A stretch of 64,000 nucleotides of DNA from Parascedosporium putredinis (Eukaryota > Ascomycota > Sordariomycetes > Microascales > Microascaceae). Where the stretch lies: contig CASHTG010000010.1 of NCBI GenBank assembly GCA_949357655.1, positions 1 to 64,000 of the forward strand. The letters are read 5' to 3'. Shown here one piece after another: positions 1-11,218 of the stretch (position 1 is the stretch's first letter; each line of letters starts with the position of its first letter). The translations under genes were made by a program, and so were the position numbers. The notes under the pieces were generated by a model. That model searched no databases and had not been told where the DNA came from. It saw only the letters and a list, made by a program, of their open reading frames with translations.

Positions 1-2
1 GT

Positions 3-15
3 TGTACTTCGTTCA
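3..15 (+). other. Residual nanopore sequencing adapter
   Basis: The 13 bases TGTACTTCGTTCA sit directly outside the telomere repeats. They match, from memory, the inner part of the Oxford Nanopore ligation adapter top strand. They are not telomeric and are followed at once by CTAA and then perfect hexamers, as expected if a read ended at the physical chromosome end and was not trimmed. This is an artefact call, not biology. Confidence 0.82.
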
Positions 16-253
16 CTAACCCTAACCCTAACCCTAACCCTAACCCTAACCCTAACCCTAACCCTAACCCTAACCCTAACCCTAACCCTAACCCTAACCC
101 TAACCCTAACCCTAACCCTAACCCTAACCCTAACCCTAACCCTAACCCTAACCCTAACCCTAACCCTAACCCTAACCCTAACCCTAACCCTAACCCTAAC
201 CCTAACCCTAACCCTAACCCTAACCCTAACCCTAACCCTAACCCTAACCCTAA
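16..253 (+). repeat. Telomere, (CCCTAA)39
   Basis: A partial unit CTAA at 16-19 is followed by 39 uninterrupted CCCTAA hexamers from 20 to 253. This is the C-rich strand of a TTAGGG telomere read 5' to 3' from a left chromosome end, the canonical repeat of filamentous ascomycetes. There are no variant units. The repeat breaks abruptly into unique subtelomeric sequence at 254. Confidence 0.98.
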
Positions 254-2384
254 CGGAGAACGTTAGCCCACAATAGCCCACGATCTATATAAGGAAGGAA
301 GTAGACTTAAGAGGAAACAAAGTTCTATATTCTTTCGAGTAACTGATTTAAGTACACTTAACCTTGCTTAGTTATTAACAGGCACTCACTATTTTGACCC
401 TAACGTAAGCCGAACCCTCTAAAACACGTCCTGATATCAAAATGTCACAAAACGCAAGTTGTAGCTCGCGTGGCTAGTTTAAATACCGACATGTAGATAA
501 TATGCGGCCCGGTTAGACGCATGGCAGCAGTCCAGAAACCCCCGACTCTCCAAAATCCATCACCTGGCGAGTGCTCCTTGATAATCCACCGTTTTTCTTT
601 TTGGCTATAATAGTAGTCCCATCGCAGGGCCTTCCCACACGCGTATGTTGGCCCTGTGCCGATTCCCTTGTTATACTAGTCGCGCTTAGCGCACCAGTAA
701 TGCAGGTTAGCCTCGGACAGGGTGACCAGGAGGAACCCGATCCAGAGACTTGATTTCATACTTTCAGACAAACCATCAGCAGGTATTTCAGTTTATATAT
801 AGTAACGAGAGGGCTCTAACTTAGGTCTTTATATTCTGGGGCAGATGGAGATGCCGAGGTAGAGAGAAAGGCAAGTCGAATATTAAGCTCAGGTCGGCTA
901 CTAAGTTCTCGACTCTAGTTGTCCTCTAAAAAATATTTTAGAGGAGGCTTTTATACTAGAACTTGCTTCTAAGGGTTTTCTTACATATATGCCTATTCTA
1001 ATAACATTTGGCCGTCTTATGTTATGATTGATCCTTGGACTAAAGCTTTATATTACCTTTGAGACTCTAAACATAGCTGAGATCAAGGCCGCTTTAACGC
1101 TTCAATGACTTTCCACGCGTATTATAACTACCTACCCCACACCTTAGAGCCGAGATTTCCCACTTGTCACTCGACGATGGATGGCCATACTTTAATTTAA
1201 GCCCTTCCACCGACGTAGTAGTAGGTAGGTAGGACGGCCGGGATGAAGAAAAAAAGCCGAGTTACCCTAAGGGTCCAACTAGCAGGAATCCCAATTGGCC
1301 GATAATTACCCAGTATGCCACCCTAAACCAGCTGCTTAGGCATCACACCTGGGAAAATGTGAAGCGACAGCATCGCGCCTTGAAAATGTCGACTGATAGC
1401 ATCATACCTACAGAAATATCAAGCAGAATATATGAAGGCAAACGACAATTGAATAATCACTATTTTAACAGTTACATGAAAGACAAATCAATATTCGAAG
1501 GTGGGTATTTATCTTTGCAACGATATGGAACGATGATGATAGGCTGGATAGTCTTCGGCTGAATTTGATTTTTAGACCGTAACATACCTTCTCGTCAATA
1601 GTCCTGCTAGTTTAAACCCTTATTTAAACCTGCTATACCTCGGCACTTCTGGTATACTGTTTATCATAAGTTTAGCTTTAGTATTAGTGATAACCCTACC
1701 ACCGCTCACTCTCGGGGTGCTGTTCTTCACGGACGGCCTTCGTGGCAGGTGCGGGGGTGGGCGGATAGAATTAGGGAATTATCTATATAATTCTAAATGG
1801 TGATTAACTAGCGTCGAGGAAAGACGCTCGCCAGGTTTACACCTCGATAAATGTAGCCCTCTAGGCATTTTTAATAAAGGATAGGTCTCCTAAGATCCAT
1901 TACCTTATATAGTGGCCATCAGATCAGTAGACCAAGCCATTAGTAGCGGTGATTTGAATTGTATTAGGATTTTCCTTCTATGCGCTCATCTTCTGCCACG
2001 TCACGATTGTGACCTCAATATTTCCCTCACCTGATTAAGCATTTTGAAGGAGCCAGCGGGGCCTGAGCGGCAAGGGTACTTGACGACGTGATGCCTAGGA
2101 TGAACCCTTTTGGTAGTGATATTGCAGCTCCTCGGATTGACTGATACGGAAGGGCGGGGTTGGTGATGAGGCCTGCAGAAAATATTTCGATATGGTTCGC
2201 TGAATCTGTTATGACCCCCAACCCCCGCCAATAAACTATATGACCCGTCACATTCATGCATTGAACCAACAGGATTTTTTTAACATATAAGTTCCCTGAG
2301 GCTCCGCCATTCCCGCGTGTGGTTTCTTTATATCCCATCTCCGCACAAATCCCGCTAGTACAGGTCTCGGTCTTTAGCAACATA
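254..2384. other. Subtelomeric gene-free stretch
   Basis: AT-rich and TpA-rich sequence with only short open frames, none of which resembles a known family. It holds one perfect short inverted repeat (922-945). No degenerate telomere units, transposon ends or long tandem repeats are visible after 253. Confidence 0.6.
922..945. repeat. Perfect inverted repeat, 10-bp arms
   Basis: TCCTCTAAAA and its exact reverse complement TTTTAGAGGA are separated by the 4-base loop AATA. The hairpin sits in AT-rich subtelomeric DNA with no gene nearby, so it is not an obvious terminator. It may be chance or the footprint of a small element. Confidence 0.6.
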
Positions 2385-3835
2385 ATGAGCAGTCCAAAGT
2401 CCAAAGTGTCCTCTTCGGCCTCTAGCCCCAGGCCAAATGTGCCTGCAACATCCATTCCCATTGTAGTTGTGCGTTGTAGCGTCTTATGTCTACGGAACTC
2501 TCGGCTCGACAGCATCTAATAATTGCTTTGGAATGTCTTGTTAGGATCCCCATCTTGAAGACATAGATGATGTAGATGATGGAGCCTCGGAAATCAGGTA
2601 TCGCTCTTCCTTTGAGCTATGTCTCTCTGATTTAACTTAGAGCTTGCTAATATTATCCGCCCTAAACAGTGAATTCGAATCAACCGCCTCCCTATCTGAG
2701 AGTATCCGTGACTTTCGCAGCATCCATGGCCGTACCTATGGTAACTCTAAGACCACAGAGTATTGGTAAGGCTCATGCCCATAATCTGTGACTTCTATCA
2801 CACAAGGCTATATAAGCTAGGCAATCGACCTATGGTCCTGACATTGGTTCTAGGGCCCCAAACGATGAGCAGCAAAATATTGGGCTGGATATAACGTATG
2901 AAACTTGAACCGCCATCTTAAGCCTTCTAAGTAACCTCATTTTGTAGGCACCACTATTTGCTCCTCTTCTTCGACAATAAATTATTCCATGCGCCTATCG
3001 GCGACAACCCTCAGGTTTCCCCCTGCTAACGCCCTCCTCGGTGTTCGTCGACATGACAAGTTTATATTAATCTAACTATTTTATTTGATTCTTATAGTCT
3101 GTGTTAGATGTGGGGACTGGCACCGGTATATGGGCCATGTAAGTCCAGCCGACCAGCCGCCGTCCTCATGGCTTTCTGCGCTAACGCTAGTCCACTAGTG
3201 ACTTTGCTGATCAATTCCCGTCCGCCCGTATCATTGGCACCGACATCTCTCCCATCCAGCCAGGGTGGGTACCGCCTAACTGTGAATTTCATATTGACGA
3301 CGTCCATCTTGATTGGACCTGGCCTTCGGACCATTTCGACTACATCCACATCCGCGATCTTTACGGTAGCATCGACGACTGGTCTGCCCTTTATAAAAAA
3401 GCTTTTCATCACCTCAAGCCTGGCGGCTGGTTTGAAGATCTGGAACTTGATATTCGTGCACACTCAGATGTACTCACAGACCCTGACCACATCGTTCACC
3501 GCTGGAATGCGGTCTTCCAAGAGGCCGGTGAAAAGACGGGTAAGACATTTAAAATCGCAATTGGCTCACGCATGGGAGATTTAATGCATGAAGCTGGTTT
3601 CGTCGATATCACTGAGCGCAGGTTTCGACTTCCAATTGGTGCCTGGAGTCTAGATCCTAAGCTTAAAGAAGTTGGGCACTTCGTATTTGCATTCGTAGAT
3701 GGTGGTATCGAGGGCTTTGGGCTCTACTTACTCTCACAAGTCATGGGCTGGAAATACGAGGAGTGTCAGTTGTTTATTGCACAGATGAGGCACGCTGTGA
3801 AAAACAAGAAACACAACCTATACTATGAGATGTGA
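2385..3835 (+). CDS. LaeA-like S-adenosylmethionine methyltransferase
   Basis: A complete seven-exon gene can be read: 2385-2468, 2545-2597, 2670-2765, 2854-2895, 2948-3014, 3098-3138 and 3199-3835. All introns are GT-AG, and together the exons give about 339 residues without a frameshift, the usual length for this family. The protein has a Ser/Pro-rich acidic N-terminus, then the family signature HGRTYGN, YWAPNDEQQN and a SAM-binding motif I of LDVGTGTGIWA, followed by DISP and the LKPGGW loop. LaeA-like proteins are putative class I methyltransferases; LaeA itself is a nuclear regulator of secondary metabolism and development, while most paralogues have unknown substrates. The gene lies only 2.1 kb from the telomere in AT-rich DNA yet is intact, which suggests selection or recent arrival. 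Confidence 0.88.
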
Positions 3836-5317
3836 GTGATAGAAATTATATACTTTCAACGACATTTGTTGTATATTAGCTAACTCTTAGAATAGGACTC
3901 TAGTGTATGGGAGAAAACCGGAGGCCTAAGCTATAAGTTAAATAATAGAGAGAGGGTTAAGCTTTATTATTATTTTATAATATCAACTAAAGCGCGCTAT
4001 TTTGCTGAAAGCTCTCCTATAAAGGATCGATTATATAGAGGACTTTAACTTCTAATATAGTTGTTTTCCACTAGTTAATAGTGTAATTCTAGCTAAATTA
4101 TATACGTATAAATCTTTGTTTTTCTTATAGATTTACTAAATAAAGGGTCGAAAGGTGAGGGAGGGTATATCGGTTCTCCCATCTACGAAAGACGGGCTAG
4201 GCATACTAGGTCCCCATACCGTCACACTTTATAATGAAAAATTAGAATTAAAACTAGATTTTTAGCGTCTCTATAAAACAAGATCGAGGACTTCTGATAA
4301 CTACCCCTAATCCGCACGTCGCTAGCGTTAGTGGTGGTAGCTGGCGAACAGGAGCCATCCTCCCTCCTTGACAATCTCTACTATAGAAGAGATAGCCTCT
4401 CATATTACGTCGAGGTTATATTACGCGGCTACGCTATTCTATCGTAATTTATCAAAGGTGTTGCCTGCGGCGACGGCGGCCTGTCTCACTCTAGGGCTAG
4501 ATTAGCAAGACTATCAAATTAAGGTATTAGCCTCTCGCTCTATACTAGAGAGATTAGTGTCGGTCGGAAAAAGGCTAATGATAGGTAAGTTATATCGCCG
4601 CCGTATGGAATGATGTCTATGCTCTGACCGGACGAATGCAGCCGCGACCAACCTATCTCATCCTCTTAAGAATAGCATAGCTAGGAAGGCGATCGGAAAC
4701 AAACTCTGACACATTATGATCTTACGTCTAATAAGTTTTTTTCCTTAGTTTTAGGATATAATCCTTCCGTCTCTAACCTCACCCCTGTCTCGTGTAATAA
4801 TAGAGGAGAGACGGAGATTTGTCGAGGTCGGACGGCACATTTTGGTGGGTGGATATTGGCACGACCTTCCTGAGGGCTACTGGGATCCACATTAGGTAAT
4901 CGTTCCAAGGTTCTATTCGTCAGCGCAAATCCAAGACGAGTTGGGCGAGAAACTCATAATGACGATTGATATATCCATTCCTTCACCTTAAAAACTTCCA
5001 ATCTAACCACTCAGAGATGTACTGGCGCGCAAGCTCCCTCAGGGTGGGATGCTCAGCCCTGTGCCCTAGTTTAGATTGGGTAAGATGCAGCGCTGCCCCG
5101 GTTTTCCTAGACGCCAAGTTGGATGCCGCACTTGTCCTGTCCATAACAAACCAAGTTTTACCCCACCATCCACGTGCCGCAGCACCGAGGCACTGAAGGG
5201 CAGCGTCGGTTCTTCATCCCCTCATATTCTCGCCATGCCGCCACCAACTATCGTTTCTCAAATTCTCGTCCGCTTTATACACATCTACAACTCTCTTCGG
5301 TTTTTGACATCGACAGC
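3836..5317. other. AT-rich spacer, no gene seen
   Basis: The stretch is rich in TA dinucleotides and has only short stop-ridden frames, the look of DNA worn by repeat-induced point mutation. I see no recognisable protein remnant. The last 150 bases form the promoter and leader of the next gene. Confidence 0.5.
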
Positions 5318-6339
5318 ATGGAAGCACTTATAAGCCAAGCTATACAAGATAGCCTGAGGTTGCGCAAAACGTCAGTCCCATGGAAGGACGACGAACCTCA
5401 CCCACAGTCGTACTACGCATTCGATCTCACGGCTGCTTCCTGGGTCGCTAAGTCGCCTTCTAAGGATGTGCCCCCAGATGCAGGCGAAGGTGTGATCAGT
5501 AATCTAAAGCTTTACAGCTGGAACATCGATTTCATGCTCCCGTTCGCCGAAGCTCGCATGAAGCCAGCACTCGCTCACCTTGGCAACCTGGTTGGTTCGC
5601 ACACACAAGATGACATGTCAATCATCTTCCTCCAAGAGTGCATGCCGTCGGATCTAAAGACTATCGCTTCGACGCCATGGGTTCGAGAGCGGTTTCACCT
5701 AACTGACTTGGACACAACGAACTGGGCAACCACTCACTACGGAACTGTAACTCTAGTCGATGTCCGTCTGCCTATCTCGGCCGTCTTTCGTGTGCATTAT
5801 TCCAAGACGCGCATGGACCGTGATGTCTTATTCACAGATGTGTCTGTTGGGGAAACAATACGGTCCGTCTCGGCAACACGCACCTTGACTCGATGGCCTT
5901 CAGCCCACCATTCCGCCCAGATCAGATGCTCACCGTAGCTCGGTACTTGCGTGGAGAGAACATACATGCAGCGTTAGTTGCAGGAGACTTTAATGCGATC
6001 GAGCCGTTTGATCGAACTCTTCATACTGAAAACGGCTTAAAGGACGCATTTCTGGAACTAGGTGGGAGCGAAGATACTGATAGCGGCTTCACCTGGGGTC
6101 AGCAGGCAACTACCAAGCTTCGTGAACAATTTGGGTGTTCAAGGATGGATAAAGTCTTCTTCTGTGGCACTGCGGAGGTTGTCAAGTTTGAGAGATTTGG
6201 TGCTGATGTATTAACGGAAGGAGAGAAAGAGAGAAGTGAAATCATGGCCTTTGGGTTTGAACAGCCATGGGTAACAGATCACCTCGGAATTACTGCTGAT
6301 ATAAAAGTCCCCGTGGAAAGGAGTGAGAGCCACCTCTAG
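5318..6339 (+). CDS. Endonuclease/exonuclease/phosphatase family protein (TDP2-like)
   Basis: The protein starts MEALISQAIQ and shows the ordered motifs of this metal-dependent phosphodiesterase fold: a YSWNID strand, IFLQE (metal-binding Glu), GNTHLDS (catalytic His), VAGDFN (Asp/Asn pair) and VTDHLG near the C-terminus (the general-base His). The layout is closest to fungal tyrosyl-DNA phosphodiesterase 2-like proteins, but a generic hydrolase role is equally possible. Total length would be about 340 residues with no intron. The reading frame breaks at the GGGG run at 5849-5852, where one extra G would join the two halves exactly between the DVSVG and NTVRLGNTH segments. This fits a base-calling deletion better than decay, because both halves keep all catalytic residues. 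Confidence 0.75.
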
Positions 6340-7582
6340 GACAATGACAAAAGGAGGATGGCTATATTAGTAGAGTGTTCAACAATATTTAGTTAGTGGC
6401 TTATATTGACTTGGCATAGCTCGATATCCTGCCTATACACTTAAGGAGATGCATCTATATCTCTAGACATGCTTAACTATATTAAAGGGTTTGGTCTTCA
6501 CGACGGTTTAGTGTTCACTTAATCATGTAATTAAAACGTCTAAAGGTGGTAGGGCGATCTGTACCTTAAAGAGCGTTCCCGGAGCGGCTCAAATACTCAA
6601 CCTAGGCGTTCCGGAAACCTCTAGGCGAGCCTTGTCGCCTGTCCCGCGTAGCTATAATGTCTACGTTCTCAAAGACTCTCGTGCTCTAATACGTCAGGCC
6701 GTTTGCTTAGCCTACGGCCGCCACCACAATGTTAGCTTTGCCTCACACAACATGCGGCATATATCGTATGTCCTCTAATAAGTGAACCAAATGTTACAAG
6801 CGCGAAGAAAGGTTAATCTAAGATCTATAGATGGTACTAGTCCCACGCTGTCATTCCATATGTAGAATATAGGCTATACACTATAGCAAGCCATTTGTCA
6901 CCGTGCTACCTACATAATCCTTCATGCTTTAGCCAAGCATGCTCGCTGATATTTCGACTGATGATAGTGTAAGCGAGCTGCTTTATTGACAATATATGGT
7001 TAACAACAGTCTCCTCTTTCCGTCGGTACAATATATCAACGGACTCGATAAACTAGGGACGTTGATTATCGTTAGAATGCTGACGCTTGAGCCACCACTA
7101 AAGTATTGTGTAGTGTCAAGGAGCTAGTATCTCTAATATAATTGATATAAGCCTATAGACCTAATGGCGCCAAAGGGGTACTCGAGTCCATGACAAAAAA
7201 TCATTTGTAAGTGCGGAGGAAGTTGGTCTATAGTGCTGACCTCTAGCCTCAAGTAGGGCCTGGAATCCTAGTGCTAGGCCACAACACGACAATTGCATTT
7301 ACATGCTTGCTATGGAATGGCCCGTAGGAAGAGAATTGGCAGCAAAATGTATAGGGTTCCCATCTATGATCATTCTCTACGATTGGAGAATCTGACTATA
7401 TGAAACTCAATCGGTTGTTGCCTCTATATCTCTGAGACCCTCACAGCTCTTTTGTGGCGCACGATATGACATAGTTCTCGACCCTTAAACAAATCGTTCT
7501 CTAAATAATCTCGGGGTTCTGCCTCTTACCATTGATCTCAGGGCTTGGTTCTTAGCGTTGATGCGCAAGGAGTGATTCTTCG
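6340..7582. other. AT-rich spacer, no gene seen
   Basis: No open frame of interest and no recognisable protein fragments on either strand. Base composition again looks TpA-rich, as in the 3.8-5.3 kb spacer. Confidence 0.5.
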
Positions 7583-9175
7583 CTAAAACCCCCATTCCTC
7601 GGAACCATAATGTATCGCAAACTGAGGGTCGGGGAAATTTGTAAAGTTCGTTCCATCCGGCTCAAACTGCCATACTTGGTCCCCTGCGAATCCGGAGTGG
7701 ATGAGCGCATCCTGCCATGGAAGAAGGGGCTCGATATGGCCGTCCCTCTTACCGGCTCCGTATTCCTCCAATATAATTGGTTTGTCAAACTACAGCAATG
7801 TTAGACAGCCTCGGCATTGGTTTCAATGTGTAAAATGCGGTAGCTATGTAGTAAATAGTAGCATAGAAATGTAAAGGGTGTGAGAAAAACCCTAACAAGG
7901 CTAAGCCTTACCTGTTCAGCAAGCTTATCATGATCCTGGATCCACTGGATTCCCCATTCATAAGGGTATGACCAGTGGTCGGGCCAAACTAGTCATAAGT
8001 TAGCGCTATAGCCTCTAGAGTTGGACGACAGTGTAGTTTATAAACTCACGATGGATAGTCCCATAGTCTATCGTTTCAACTCCCATGATACCCACCCAGT
8101 CGACTCCGTTTGCACCACTATACCCATGACCCTTATCTCCGTACCCTTCATCTCTCTCACGAGGTGTCAGCCATCCTTCGTCTCCCATACTGACCATATG
8201 TCTTGGATCTAATTGCTTTATGAAGGAACTCATTGATTTGGCCCAATCCACCAATCTTTGCATCCCCTCTGTGTCGCAGCCTTCGCACCTCGGTTCGTTT
8301 CCTATTTGCCACGAAAACACGGCCGGTGAATCTCTATACCGCTCCACCATGAACTTCACATAGTCTCTATAGACCTCCTGGGCTTTAGGAAACTCAAACC
8401 ATCGTTCCGTCCATGTGGCCGAGTATGTCTTAATATATAGTGGGGCGCCACCATAGTCAGACCACTGATTAAAAGAGGAAGGACAAGCTTTAGACCAAGT
8501 TCTTCGCAGCGGCTCACGAGGCGATCGAAGCGATCGAGGCCGTCGGGTCCGTAGTTGATATAGCCTCCAGTCTCGTTTAAATAATGAAAGAAGACGTTCA
8601 TAGGAGCGGGCTCGGATCCCTTGGGGTTTGGGAGCTCGTTGATCTCGCCGAATGCCCAAACACGGATGAGCTCGTAACCGCTCTATGTCTTACAAGTTAG
8701 AACATGATTTGATGTATGCGGCCTGCCCCGGACACCAGTGAAAGTGATAGCTTGGTCGCCAACCCATCTCTGCGCTTTCACGGGCAGTGTTTGTGATCTG
8801 ACATGGTAGCGCTATCAAGGTTGGAAGCCATAAGTCGACATAAATTCTCGGTCACGCGAACACGTTTGGGAGAGGAACTAAATCATGCCAGGAACAACCA
8901 TGGGGGCAGCGACTTGCATCTATAAGTTGAGACAATGTTATCTCCAAATCGCCCTCATCGAGTCGATTCAAATACCACGCATTCGTCCCGCTCATGTATT
9001 TGACGGTGCCATTTACTTCAAAAAGCCGACCGGATGGTTTTGCGAAGGCTTCGTCAACATGACCGATCGGGTACTTTGGCGGTATCTGAGGATCCTTTGA
9101 TGACCGCAACTCAGCTCTAATTATTGGAGCTAGGGCGACTAGTTGAAGTAATCTTCGAGCTATACTGGGCCTCAT
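7583..9175 (-). CDS. Secreted GH5 endo-beta-1,4-mannanase-like protein, frameshifted
   Basis: The N-terminus at 9175 carries a signal peptide (MRPSIARRLLQLVALAPIIRA) and then MSGTNAWYLNRL, a hallmark of subfamily GH5_7 mannanases. Further motifs are ELIRVWAFGEIN, VFSWQIGNEPR (acid/base Glu in NEP) and PIILEEYGAG (nucleophile Glu). These enzymes hydrolyse mannan and galactomannan outside the cell. The first intron appears to be GC-AG (8683-8917); two GT-AG introns precede the DHWSYPYEWG and nucleophile segments. A one-base deletion in the run at 8471-8474 separates KLVLPL from NQWSDYGG. The stop at 7583 comes right after EEWGF, and a one-base change there would add about ten residues. Both catalytic Glu are kept, so an assembly error is as likely as a pseudogene. 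Confidence 0.72.
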
Positions 9176-11218
9176 CGCGACTCGAAGGACAGGCTGGACG
9201 GTGCGGGTGTGATACGGCGCCTAGGAGACTGCGAGATGGGTAGAATCTAGGTAAAAAAAAAAGCCCAGAGCGCGAGATTCCAGGCCACTTCTTCGTTTAC
9301 TTCTTTGTCTACCCCTTCTCCATGACTTATTCTTTCGCGATGCCGCTCCTGATCCATATTAAACCATCGTTTGGGCAGCATTTTCCCGGGTTATTTTGCC
9401 GGAGGCCAAGGGCGGTGGGTGCCGGGCAATACATAAAACCTTGAAGACAGGCCACCCCGCATCTTCTCAAGAATTAATATCGAGGATCTGATACATAGAA
9501 TAAGAATTGTGTGATTAAAGCAATGGACAGGTGGATTGGCGTTCATATACCTACACTCCTAGCATCCGTCTTCGAGTAAGGTAAGTACACGCGCATAAAA
9601 GAGGCGTCGTTAACAACATCATAAAAAAACCATTAACGAGGGCGAAACATCGTCTATAACCCTCGATTTCGTTTCTCTTCTTTAAATGGAAATCCTGGAC
9701 GCTTTCTCCTGGCTGGCTAGCATTTGGATCAACCTTTCTCGGCCAGAATTAATTGTGGAGCTTACACCGTATTACATTGAATTTGGATTGGTCAAGGTCA
9801 AGGTGGGAGATACTAATATTGTGAGATAATCTTTGAGTGGAAGCACGCCCCTGCTTGTCTCTTCGCTTCTTGAGTCGTTTTCGGCTAGCTGGGCCTGGGG
9901 TAAGGGTGCGCCACGCGCACAGACACTTACTGACCGACCAGTGGATCTGGAGAAAACATAAATAGTAAGAGACCACTTCTAAAGCAGACACCCTCGTTTC
10001 CTGGTCCGGCTTTGCCCCTGGTGCTCGAAAAGCGAAATGCCTAGACAATGACCTAATACCTAAGTGGTTTCGCACTTGTCAACTCACTAAATCCAGCTGT
10101 AGGTTGGTTTTATAAGTGTTGTGGACCCAGTCTATCCATCCCCCTCAACAGAGCCCCTTGATATGCGGGGCTGTCAAGATCAGCCCTCGGTCTGCCGAAG
10201 TTTTTACAGTATGTTTTCAACGAAGTAAATAAGAAGAGCGTTCCCTTAATATGAGGAGGAACATATTAGAAGCAGCAAGAAGCCCTTAATCGTCGGATCT
10301 TACCCTGCTAGATTATGGAGGCTTTTCTAAAATTGATTTGAACAACCCTCAGCGCCGGGGAGCTTCTTTGATGATCTTTCTCAACTTCGCTCGTACCGTA
10401 ATGTGGACGCCGTGTTATTGGTGGACTAGTTCTTCACACTCCCCTTACTCTGCGGGGTGGTGTGGTGCAGGATAATCAGATCGACGCCACAACTGAGGGT
10501 TGGGTCCCCGCTGGTGTACTTTGTCCCCCTCACCTCAATGTTACAGCGCACTATCCCAATTCTTCAACCTCAGTGGTGGAAGTTGAACTTGGTGCAGCAC
10601 CATGATCCCTGCCGACTAGATAAATACTATTATCAATTCCACCGAGAACGTAGGCCGAGTGTACTAATATTGCCACACGTTGTCGTAAAAGTGTCTGTTC
10701 TGTAAGAGGTACGCCACAGTTATTCCTTGGTGCGGGAAAATGGGGTTTAGCAACTGTCCATGGCTTTCGGCGCGTATATTTTACCGTCTCTGCTTCTCAA
10801 CCTGGCTCCCACTTTTCAACCTTGCATGCGCCACGGGGTAGGGACATCAACCACATCTATCTACCCAAGCCTATGATCCGACGAGAGACCCCCTGGCCAA
10901 ATTGCTGATCCGGGAATCGCTTGCCTCATCGGGAGTATTTCGTTACATCGTCCACAGGCCCTGCTATAGCAGATATGCAGTGTATTCCAGGGGCCTGGAC
11001 CAAGCGACTGCATGAGGATGGGGGTTTTTAGTTATATATATCACTTCCCGGTATCCCCACCCGCGAGGCGGGCCATCTGATTCAAATTCATCAATTTGCT
11101 TCTTACGCGAATCCCGCCGGCCGGAGCCTTCAAAGCCCTTGAAGTCAACATAGAGTTTGGGCACGGATGTTCAAGGTTTCTTTTCTCCCGATATTTCATT
11201 ACTGCAAGCCGTTTCATC
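9176..11218. other. Intergenic stretch, no gene supported
   Basis: The first few hundred bases would be the mannanase promoter. A minus-strand frame of 108 codons (9749-10075) and a plus-strand frame of 82 codons (10457-10705) show no domain, no start context and no family resemblance. I see no RNA gene or repeat. Confidence 0.45.

Noticed and set aside
2027..2515. 162-codon minus-strand open frame near the telomere
   Set aside because: It overlaps exon 1 and the first intron of the well-supported methyltransferase on the other strand and has no recognisable domain.
9749..10075. 108-codon minus-strand frame in the 9.2-11.2 kb gap
   Set aside because: No domain, signal peptide, intron structure or resemblance to any family; length is within chance.
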